Below are positions 8,709 through 16,227 of a stretch of DNA of 64,000 nt, piece by piece (the first letter of the stretch is position 1; every line of letters starts with the position of its first letter). Under the pieces are notes generated by a model, which worked only from the letters and a program-made list of their open reading frames with translations, was not told the DNA's origin and ran no database searches. A program made the position numbers and the translations under genes. The stretch lies in contig WRJI01000002.1 in assembly GCA_009778595.1 (NCBI GenBank), positions 1-64,000 of the forward strand, in the 5' to 3' direction. This DNA comes from Peptococcaceae bacterium (GTDB lineage: Bacteria > Bacillota > Desulfitobacteriia > Desulfitobacteriales > Syntrophobotulaceae).

Positions 8709-9698
8709 ATGTATGATTTCGTGGTCATCGACCCTCGTGCCAATGAGGAAACAGAAAGGATGTTCCAGAACCCCGTTTATGGGGTAGAGATCACCATCCC
8801 GGCGCTCGCGGAGCGCTGCGTTTGGAACCTTGACCACCACGGGGTGAATGTTGGTCTCCCACCTGCCATTGAGCAGGCGCTGACATGCAAGCTCCCGCCG
8901 GAAGGGGCGACTATCGCAACGATACGCCCAGACCTAGATAGCGTTGGATCCATGGCGGTAATGGCCAGGAGGGCTGAATGGGATGAGGGGAGACCAGTGA
9001 CCGGGTTAGGAGACTGGGAAACCAATCTCAGTCTGGACCTTCATTGGTCTGAAACAATGTTCCAGACCCTAGCCTTCAGAGATAGAGTTCTGAAAGTCGC
9101 TACCGCTGACGCAGGCGCGACGGCAGGGGAATGGAGACCCCTTAATCTGCCATCAAGGAGCACCCCATGGCCTGAAGCGGTCGCGGCAAGCGACCGACAA
9201 GACCTTTCTGCCATTGCTCTTGCTGTCAGCGATTACAAAGTCCCCCTCGTGGAGAGGGTGGAATGGATGCGACAATGGCTTCTTTCCGGCGCAGAGCCGG
9301 AAGGATACCGGGATAAGGCCAACTCGGACCGGCAAGGGTTAATCAAAGCCCTTGAGGACGGGACGATCAAGGTCACCCACGACGGTGGTTGCGTCGCTGT
9401 CGTGGAATCAAGTCATCGCAGCGCGATGACCATCGGGTATTCGTTGGCACCTGTTGTGGTTGCCATCAATCCCACCTTTTCGTTTGCTGGGAACCCCCCT
9501 GTCAGGAAGATCACGATCTGCCAGTACTCGGCTGGCTATGTAGATCTCCAAGCGGTGTTTGCAGCCCTCTCCAACCTTGAGCCAGGTTGGGGAGGAACAG
9601 ACACGATAGGCGGGAGCCCACAAGGGGCAGCCTCGGTGCTGTCTGCCGAAGAAATAATCGCAGCAGTAACCACAGCAACAAGGGCCACTGTCGGTTGA
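8709..9698 (+). CDS. DHH/DHHA1-like phosphoesterase
   Basis: NLDHHG, IRPDLDSVGSMAVMA and C-terminal TIGGSPQGAASVLSAEEI resemble DHH and DHHA1 motifs. Confidence 0.55.
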   Translation: MYDFVVIDPRANEETERMFQNPVYGVEITIPALAERCVWNLDHHGVNVGLPPAIEQALTCKLPPEGATIATIRPDLDSVGSMAVMARRAEWDEGRPVTGLGDWETNLSLDLHWSETMFQTLAFRDRVLKVATADAGATAGEWRPLNLPSRSTPWPEAVAASDRQDLSAIALAVSDYKVPLVERVEWMRQWLLSGAEPEGYRDKANSDRQGLIKALEDGTIKVTHDGGCVAVVESSHRSAMTIGYSLAPVVVAINPTFSFAGNPPVRKITICQYSAGYVDLQAVFAALSNLEPGWGGTDTIGGSPQGAASVLSAEEIIAAVTTATRATVG

Positions 9699-9956
9699 CC
9701 AGGTGTGGTAAATGGGGAGTTGTAGATAGTGGAACAAATTTTGTGGCGGAAAGGAGGTATGTGGATTATTGATGAAATAACCCCAGGGTAGGAGGATCAG
9801 GATTCAGAATGTAGAAGAAAGGAGGTGGTTGGGGAATGGAAAGGAGCGGGCACATGCCCGCCCCTACCTCACTCAACGAAGAAAACTATGTTTCAATCCC
9901 CGCCAGGAAGGCGACACCTTTAGGATACCACCAAAATAAAAAGGAGGCAACTTGTT

Positions 9957-10262
9957 ATGAAAAAAGTTATCGAAGGGAAGATGTACGATACAGATACGGC
10001 CAAGGCTGTGGCATTCTGGGACAACAACCTAGGGAGAACAGACTTCGGCTGGTACTCTGAGACCTTGTACAAGAAGAAAACAGGAGAGTTCTTCCTCCAC
10101 GGCGAGGGGAACGCGAACTCAAAGTATACTACGCCTCACGGCGAGAACAGCTGGGGAGGCGGAGAGGAAACGACGCCACTGTCGATATCAGAAGCCCAAA
10201 AATGGGCGGAGAGATTGGACGGTGACGAGTATGTAAAAATATTTGGGGATGTTGAGGAGTGA
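9957..10262 (+). CDS. Conserved mobile-element small protein, unknown function
   Basis: MKKVIEGKMYDTDTAKAVAFWDNN...LYKKKTGEFFLHGEG; RBS aaaaaggaggcaac. Confidence 0.6.
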   Translation: MKKVIEGKMYDTDTAKAVAFWDNNLGRTDFGWYSETLYKKKTGEFFLHGEGNANSKYTTPHGENSWGGGEETTPLSISEAQKWAERLDGDEYVKIFGDVEE

Positions 10263-10430
10263 CAAATATAACGAGGATGCTGGGGGTTACCAGCATCCTC
10301 GCGTGCCCCACCACAAAGCCGGCGGGAGGCTCCAAAAAAGGCCCCTTTCGGGGATTGCTGCACAGTAGCATAATACCATATGGCTATGATATTATCAACC
10401 TGTAGCATCACGAGAGGATTGCTAAAAAAG

Positions 10431-10457
10431 AAAAGGCCGGGGTACTCCCCGGCCTGG
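10431..10457 (-). terminator. Rho-independent terminator
   Basis: Minus strand ggccggggagtaccccggccttttctttttt. Confidence 0.7.
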
Positions 10458-10534
10458 TATCCCTCATAGAGGGGTACCACAATGACACTATTACTCTATC
10501 ACATTTCCCCCAACAACGCAAAGGAGGTGATAGA

Positions 10535-10885
10535 TTGCGTAAAATTGGCAGTGTCGACAACTGCCAAAAATGCGGAGCAGAATATGTGGTGAAGACAGGA
10601 TCACAGAAATTCTGCCCCGAGTGCTCCCTGTCGGACACGGCCCGGAGAGCGTCGAAGAAATATTATGATTCCACTCACCCGCTCCCATCTCAGCGTGAGT
10701 GTGCTTTCTGCGGTACCATTTTCACCCCGAAAGATCACAGGAACACCCTGTGTTCTGACGGGTGCAGATCCGCAAGGAAAGCCTTGCAGCAACGCCAACA
10801 CGTTGCCGCTAATGCTGACGCGATTAGGGAGCGGAAGAGGCGATGGCGGTTGGACCGGATCTCTGAAAAGGATGATCCCCCATGA
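10535..10885 (+). CDS. Double zinc-ribbon protein
   Basis: CQKCGAEY...FCPEC and CAFCGTIF...LCSDGC; ends RRASKK/RERKRRW basic. Confidence 0.6.
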   Translation: MRKIGSVDNCQKCGAEYVVKTGSQKFCPECSLSDTARRASKKYYDSTHPLPSQRECAFCGTIFTPKDHRNTLCSDGCRSARKALQQRQHVAANADAIRERKRRWRLDRISEKDDPP

Positions 10886-10911
10886 GGGGTCTGCCGCCGG
10901 GAGGAGCTTGC

Positions 10912-11142
10912 CTATTCGGCAAACCATTCCTTGATCTCTTCGAGGGTTTTAGTGGTGTGGTGTTCGCCCATGAGGTGGCGTCGCCCACCAATTACCTCGA
11001 AACTCATTCCCTCGTCGTCAATCCAGACGTCGAGGCGAATGCCGTAGACGGTGCGTCCGCGCTCATCCAGAGCGGTGATCAGCTCTCCGTCTTGATCGTA
11101 CTCGATATAGTCACTGTAGATGATATTAAGATCGTCGTCCAT
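10912..11142 (-). CDS. Hypothetical small acidic protein
   Basis: RBS ggaaaggaggtgatatg then ATG; divergent from plus-strand cluster. Confidence 0.55.
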   Translation of the reverse strand: MDDDLNIIYSDYIEYDQDGELITALDERGRTVYGIRLDVWIDDEGMSFEVIGGRRHLMGEHHTTKTLEEIKEWFAE

Positions 11143-11234
11143 ACATATCACCTCCTTTCCTCCTTGACCAAGTGACCTCCCGGCGGCACAGCCCTCCTTG
11201 GCTATGTATGGGGACGGGATCCGTCCCCTTGGGG

Positions 11235-11405
11235 CTAGTAGTCCTCTGGGACTGTTGGCCACATTTGGATCCAGGAGTTGCCCCCATCATCCCATGCGAC
11301 CAAGGCTCCGTTGCTGGCTACTGCGGTTTGATCCATGTCCGAGTATGGCTTGATTGCCGTCCCGTCGATCTCAACCTCAACCCCGTTGACCTCGATAACC
11401 TCCAT
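11235..11405 (-). CDS. 56-aa small protein MEVIEVNGVEVEIDGTAIKPYSDMDQTAVASNGALVAWDDGGNSWIQMWPTVPEDY
   Basis: RBS gaggaggtgaaac before ATG; ends before hairpin+ATACATAGCC; below the ORF track cut-off. Confidence 0.6.
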   Translation of the reverse strand: MEVIEVNGVEVEIDGTAIKPYSDMDQTAVASNGALVAWDDGGNSWIQMWPTVPEDY

Positions 11406-11461
11406 TTATGTTTCACCTCCTCCCCTTTCTTGGCTCGTTTTTTCAATCCCTTGATACTCTT

Positions 11462-11490
11462 ATTATCTCATACTAGCTGTAGTATGTCAA
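11462..11490 (-). promoter_or_regulatory. Sigma-A-type promoter with palindromic operator CATACTacagctAGTATG
   Basis: Minus strand TTGACA-17-GATAAT. Confidence 0.78.
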
Positions 11491-11587
11491 GCGATTCTAC
11501 ATATGTAATTTTTACCAGCTCGTTTTTGACCACGCTGGTTCGGATTTGGTTGGAAAAATTTACATATGGAAATAGCCCTATAAGCGC

Positions 11588-11616
11588 TTGACATACTACA
11601 GCTAGTATGAGATAAT
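11588..11616 (+). promoter_or_regulatory. Sigma-A-type promoter with the same palindromic operator, divergent from 11462-11490
   Basis: TTGACA-17-GATAAT; cgcttgacatactacagctagtatgagataataagagtatc is an exact inverted copy. Confidence 0.8.
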
Positions 11617-11809
11617 AAGAGTATCACTGGGAGGTGATATCCGGATCCTTGACAACCGAATATAGCGTCCAGTACCCGTCTAGATCGGTGGTGAGCCGCG
11701 AGACACGCCAAGACCCCGCAAGGGAGAGCGGTAAAATGTCTGAGCAGGCCAAGACCCGGCTCGTGTGACGGAGAATGACGAAAACCCAATCTTTAAGGAG
11801 GCTACCACA

Positions 11810-12637
11810 ATGGCAATGTTATCAACCCGTTTCACAAGCAATACTTTTGGGATTGTGCGGGACACCCCGCTTGATAACTCGCAACTCTTCAGTATTGCAC
11901 CATCAATATTCGCTGACGGAAAGCACTCGTCGAGGTCGGATAGGTACTCCTATATCCCGACTATCGACATTGTGGAGGGGATGAGACAGAACGGGCTGTT
12001 CCCCTTCATGGCTGTCCAATCCCGTTCCCGCGTCCCCGGGAAGAGCGAGTACACCAAGCATATGCTCAGGTTTCGCCCTGATAACAAAATCAGTGCACCG
12101 GAAGCTTACGAGGTGATCTTGATCAACTCGCACGACGGGACATCGTCGTACCAGCTAATGGCCGGGGTGTTCAGATTTGTATGTCAGAACGGCATGGTGT
12201 GCGGGGACGTCGTTGACGATTTCCGCGTCCACCATAAGGGAGACATTACAAACGACGTTATTGACGCTGCCTTCCGAATCATCGACGAGAAAGACTGTGT
12301 TGCAAATTCCATCGACACCATGAAGTCGGTAACCCTGCTCCCTGATGAGCAAAGAGTCTTCGCAAACGCAGCATTAGCTCTCAGATACGATGATCCGCCA
12401 ATAGATCCAATGCAGATCTTGGCGACGAGAAGGTACGCGGATCGCGACGGGATCTCCTCTCTCTGGGGAACCTTCAACCGGGTTCAAGAGCACCTGACAA
12501 AGGGAGGTCTAGAAGGTCGGACAAGCGCTGGCAAGCGAACGGTAACCAGGTCGATAAGATCCATCGACAACAACGTGGGTCTTAACAGATCATTGTGGAT
12601 GCTGGCCGAAGGAATGGCCGCATTAAAAAACGCCTGA
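11810..12637 (+). CDS. DUF932-family phage/plasmid protein
   Basis: SRSRVPGKSEYTKHMLRFRP, VILINSHDGTSSYQLMAGVFRFVCQNGMVCGD. Confidence 0.8.
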   Translation: MAMLSTRFTSNTFGIVRDTPLDNSQLFSIAPSIFADGKHSSRSDRYSYIPTIDIVEGMRQNGLFPFMAVQSRSRVPGKSEYTKHMLRFRPDNKISAPEAYEVILINSHDGTSSYQLMAGVFRFVCQNGMVCGDVVDDFRVHHKGDITNDVIDAAFRIIDEKDCVANSIDTMKSVTLLPDEQRVFANAALALRYDDPPIDPMQILATRRYADRDGISSLWGTFNRVQEHLTKGGLEGRTSAGKRTVTRSIRSIDNNVGLNRSLWMLAEGMAALKNA

Positions 12638-12746
12638 CAAATGCACTTGCCAAGCGTCTACCATTATCACCTCCTAGGGTACAGTATTCCGGATGGGGCG
12701 TCAAGCCCCGTCTGGGGTATGGAATTAATTACTATGTAGGGAGCTG

Positions 12747-12775
12747 TTGCCATACTGCATCCAGTATGAGATAGG
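12747..12775 (+). promoter_or_regulatory. Putative weaker member of the same operator/promoter family (CATACTgcatccAGTATG)
   Basis: TTGCCA-17-GATAGG with palindromic CATACT/AGTATG. Confidence 0.5.
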
Positions 12776-12785
12776 AGTACGCACA

Positions 12786-12875
12786 ATGACAATCACAGCA
12801 AGCGGGAAGACTTACGAAGTAACAGAGTCGGAGCTCATTGGGGCTATCCGCAAGGCTGGCCTCAAGCGGAATTGA
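12786..12875 (+). CDS. 29-aa small protein MTITASGKTYEVTESELIGAIRKAGLKRN
   Basis: ATG just downstream of the 12747-12775 promoter; overlaps RBS of next gene. Confidence 0.4.
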   Translation: MTITASGKTYEVTESELIGAIRKAGLKRN

Positions 12876-12889
12876 AAGGAGGGATAGAA

Positions 12890-13339
12890 ATGAGGCAGTC
12901 TCTATTCAGTATGGTCGGGGACGCCGACCTGTATGAAAGAATCACGAGGTATGTCCAAGAATCCTATCTGATTTTATGGGGTATTTTCGCGGTCCTTTGT
13001 ATAATTTTTGGGTACTTTGTTATAATTGGAATATTGTGGGCCATAGAAAAATACAAAGATTCCCAGTTTGCCTATGATAGGGCGTCCAATCGTGCCCATA
13101 AAAATAGAAGAAGAAAAGTTGTGGCGAGGGAAGCCGTATACGCGGCAGAAAGGCACATGTATGAAAATTACGATGTGCATGAGATCCAGAGGATTGTAGA
13201 AGATGCTATCGCCTTGCTATATCCTTGGCCTGAGGATAGAGAGGATCCAAGAGATATGGTGCTACAGATGCTGCTCCGCGCGCGCTATAAGGCCGAAAAA
13301 GGGGAGGTGATTATGTATGGCGACCTCAACGATAGTTAA
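12890..13339 (+). CDS. Small membrane protein, paralogue of 7898-8239
   Basis: Central TM then basic region and AERHMYENYDVHEIQRIVEDAIALLYPWPED. Confidence 0.6.
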   Translation: MRQSLFSMVGDADLYERITRYVQESYLILWGIFAVLCIIFGYFVIIGILWAIEKYKDSQFAYDRASNRAHKNRRRKVVAREAVYAAERHMYENYDVHEIQRIVEDAIALLYPWPEDREDPRDMVLQMLLRARYKAEKGEVIMYGDLNDS

Positions 13340-13553
13340 GAGGAGGTACAACGAGAAAACGTATCTCCGAGTACAAGCGTCCCTCCCGAAGGGGCTTGTA
13401 CAAACTCTCAGGGAAGAGATATCAAAAGATGATGACATGCATTTGGCGCGCTTGATAAAGGACGCAATCGAGAAGTACCTCCTCACGAGGGGGTACACAA
13501 CAGAAGAAGTTGATGATATGTCTGGAAAAAATTACATCCCAAAGGGGAAGTAA
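13317..13553 (+). CDS. Arc/RHH-like small protein
   Basis: YLRVQASLPKGLVQTLREEISKDDDMHLARLIKDAIEKYLLTRG. Confidence 0.5.
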   Translation: MATSTIVKRRYNEKTYLRVQASLPKGLVQTLREEISKDDDMHLARLIKDAIEKYLLTRGYTTEEVDDMSGKNYIPKGK

Positions 13554-13633
13554 AAACGCTTGACATACTTGCTCATCCTCATGCAAAGCCAAACGCAAAA
13601 GAAGACAGAAAACTTCGGGAAAGGAGATGGCAG

Positions 13634-14644
13634 GTGAGTCATCCAGCAATGAATCTTGTTAAAGAGATATCAAAGTTCCACCCAGACGTTTGGGATATGG
13701 TGGAGCTTTTCAGGCGCGGCAAGGGTACGGATTTACCAGATTGGGACGACAAGTGCTATGTCCCGATTCACGCCACACTGGCGATTACCTCCCAAAAACG
13801 GCTGCCGTTCGATTTCGCAGCCCTTCTCGCAGCGCTTGCCCCTTGGAGAGTATCCAAGGAAGTGTACCGGTTTGACCCCGATCTTGAAATGATGTTGTAT
13901 GATCAGGGGGCTGACACGAACATCCCTTGCGCGGCGTTCGACACCCTGCCATTCCAGTGTGTCTACATTGAGGCTCCGAATTTCGCGAAGGACTGCCATG
14001 GGTTCTTCGTTCACTTCGATCACGATGTGGAAAAGAAGCACTTCGAGATTCGGTTTATCATCCTGTCGCAGGGAGCCACCCTTGAAGGCGGGTGGGCTCC
14101 GCTTGTTCTGCACCTCAATAAAAAGACGGTTGCAGAAAGCTGGGAGGCTTATGTAGAGGAAGGCGTCGAAAATTTGACTGCCCATCTTGGCCCAGAGATG
14201 GGGGAGCTGTATAGCCTCCTCAAAGACACTAAGCAGATGGAGCAGGTGAAGCAGGGTATGGCAAGGGAGTTATCACGAGCTATGCAGCTCGTCCTCTATC
14301 TTTGCGCTCAAAACTCAGAGATAAAGGAGAACCCCTTGCGGATCCCCCGGGATCCCAAGAAGATCGTCGACCACGGCAAAGACATCCGCCGGTGGGATGT
14401 CGGGCTGAGGATTGGACGCATTATTAGAGCGTCCGCGTCAAGCCCGTCTCCAAGGCAGGGGAGCGGATCAGCTGGGGGCAAACGCCCACACCCACGCCGT
14501 GGCCATTGGCACCACTTTTGGACGGGGCCAAGGGATGACCCAAGAAAGCGCAAAGTCATCCTGAAATGGGTTGCCCCAACTTTTGTTGGGGTTCCTGATG
14601 ACATAGACCCTGTAATCGTAAATAAGATCCTCGGAGGGAGGTGA
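13634..14644 (+). CDS. AcrVA2-like anti-CRISPR family protein
   Basis: C-term KRPHPRRGHWHHFWTGPRDDPRKRKVILKWVAPTFV resembles the AcrVA2 C-terminal KRPHxRRGHWHxxWxG...W...FV as I recall it; APWRVSKEVYRFDPDLE...LPFQCVYIEAPN also resembles its central region. Confidence 0.68.
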   Translation: MSHPAMNLVKEISKFHPDVWDMVELFRRGKGTDLPDWDDKCYVPIHATLAITSQKRLPFDFAALLAALAPWRVSKEVYRFDPDLEMMLYDQGADTNIPCAAFDTLPFQCVYIEAPNFAKDCHGFFVHFDHDVEKKHFEIRFIILSQGATLEGGWAPLVLHLNKKTVAESWEAYVEEGVENLTAHLGPEMGELYSLLKDTKQMEQVKQGMARELSRAMQLVLYLCAQNSEIKENPLRIPRDPKKIVDHGKDIRRWDVGLRIGRIIRASASSPSPRQGSGSAGGKRPHPRRGHWHHFWTGPRDDPRKRKVILKWVAPTFVGVPDDIDPVIVNKILGGR

Positions 14645-14649
14645 TATGT

Positions 14650-14778
14650 ATGTCTTATGGAGGCGATGCCCTCATTGAGAACGAAGGGCTTGAGGAAATG
14701 ACAGAAGGTCAGCTGGCTGATTACATGGCAAGGATAGCCGAGGAGGAGCCCTTCGATTGCGACGAAGGCGATGAGTAA
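14650..14778 (+). CDS. 42-aa acidic protein MSYGGDALIENEGLEEMTEGQLADYMARIAEEEPFDCDEGDE
   Basis: RBS ggagggaggtgat; ends before terminator. Confidence 0.5.
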   Translation: MSYGGDALIENEGLEEMTEGQLADYMARIAEEEPFDCDEGDE

Positions 14779-14782
14779 AGGA

Positions 14783-14811
14783 AAGGCCGGGACAAAATCC
14801 CGGCCTTTTTC
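14783..14811. terminator. Bidirectional rho-independent terminator
   Basis: aaaggccgggacaaaatcccggccttttt. Confidence 0.85.
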
Positions 14812-14814
14812 CTT

Positions 14815-14912
14815 GTTCCCCCGCCAGCGCAGGGATACCCCGCTAATGCAGGGACCTAGTGGCTCACACAGTGCACAAAACAATACACTAGGAGCACCCC
14901 CGCAGGGGGAAC
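14815..14912 (-). ncRNA. Candidate structured RNA with CRISPR-repeat-like hairpins at the 3' end of the csf/radical-SAM operon
   Basis: Closed by GTTCCCCC/GGGGGAAC; tandem hairpins CCCCGCcagcGCAGGG and CCCCGCtaatGCAGGG (19-nt period); inner CCTAGTG/CACTAGG stem. Confidence 0.5.
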
Positions 14913-14979
14913 GGAATCAGTATACCACCAAAAACATCTGCAACGCAAATGGTAACTTCATACATCTAGACATTCTCCT

Positions 14980-16227
14980 CTACATAACATGCAATGGTTC
15001 ATATTCGCTTACAAAAAACCGCTCATCACCAGCTGTTATGCCGCATTGCCTTTTGTGCGCCTTATGCCCCATAAGCCCATCATTTTCCACGAACCACCCC
15101 GGCTCGATCCGGGGGCGCCTGTACATGCTGTGCCACTTTTCTATGGCAAGATACATGTCCCAGGTATAATTTGGGACCTCTTTCGCAAGTGGTGTGCAAG
15201 GCTGTGGAATAAATGGCGTCCACTTAATTCGCAACGAAACATTCTTCTTGAGGGGTATCGAAAACACTCTCTCCATGAACCATTCCCATTTCTCGAAGTC
15301 TTCCATGGTGTCCCATGGGTACCCGACAATCATAAACATTTTGAATTGAACATGCCCACGGTCGACGAATGTTTTAAAGTAATCATAGATCATCTGATCT
15401 GTGATCTTCTTCTTGACTCTGAACCGCGTTTCTTCTGTAAGCCCATCGATCCCCACTCGAATGAGTTGGTTCATTTTGACATTTGGCAAGTTTTTGAGGA
15501 CACTGTCCACCCTCATACTCGCAAACCCTGCGTTATAGCCCTTGATATTGAGATAGTCATACAGATCTTGGTAGCGAGGTACGCTAGCCTCGTCCGGCGC
15601 GTACGGGTTTATCTTCCGCGTCTTTGTCGTATCAGCTTTGTCAATAACCGCCTTGAGGTGATCAATGTCATATGGTCGGTATGGCGTACTGTGCCCTAGC
15701 TCGCAATAGTGGCACGCATATGGGCAGCCACGAGCGAATTCGATATACCATGCCGCTGATCTTGTCCCAGGTCGGTTAAGGTACGGCGGGTTGTCCGGCA
15801 GTGGGTTCTCGATGTTTGCCTTCGGAATTGGCGATCCCACTTTCCAATCTCGGCATATAATCGTCCCAGGGATATCTCTAAGCCCTTCAATGTCATCATC
15901 GGCGTCAATGCGCGGCAGCACTTCCTTGATCCAAGATTCGGCCTCTCCTACGCATATCACATCTGCGTACGGAATCGCTGGGCGCGGGTTATTCTGCATC
16001 GGATGCCCACCAACGATCCGCCATTTCGCCTTTTTCGGCATTGCTGCCAACCGTGCAAAGTCATTGCAGTGGTGGACAGATATCATCTCAACATCATACC
16101 CAGCTTTGGTACTACGCAAAAAGTCAGGCTTATACCCAGCCAACTCAGCGTGATGGGCTACATAAAAGGCCCCAATCGATCCTCTATCTTGATCTTGACA
16201 CGCTTCAATCATGCATGTTTTAAGCAT
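14980..16227 (-). CDS. Radical SAM protein (second of pair)
   Basis: FARGCPYACHYCELG (CxxxCxxC), VGGHP/CVGEAES B12-rSAM-like N-term; overlaps 16209-17612. Confidence 0.88.
   Translation of the reverse strand: MLKTCMIEACQDQDRGSIGAFYVAHHAELAGYKPDFLRSTKAGYDVEMISVHHCNDFARLAAMPKKAKWRIVGGHPMQNNPRPAIPYADVICVGEAESWIKEVLPRIDADDDIEGLRDIPGTIICRDWKVGSPIPKANIENPLPDNPPYLNRPGTRSAAWYIEFARGCPYACHYCELGHSTPYRPYDIDHLKAVIDKADTTKTRKINPYAPDEASVPRYQDLYDYLNIKGYNAGFASMRVDSVLKNLPNVKMNQLIRVGIDGLTEETRFRVKKKITDQMIYDYFKTFVDRGHVQFKMFMIVGYPWDTMEDFEKWEWFMERVFSIPLKKNVSLRIKWTPFIPQPCTPLAKEVPNYTWDMYLAIEKWHSMYRRPRIEPGWFVENDGLMGHKAHKRQCGITAGDERFFVSEYEPLHVM

Noticed and set aside
10345-10367. gcccctttcggggattgctgcac resembles part of the CRISPR repeat (cccctttcgggga shared)
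   Set aside because: Only 13 nt match, centred on a generic CCCC-TTTC-GGGG hairpin; no flanking duplication and no repeat-terminal sequence.
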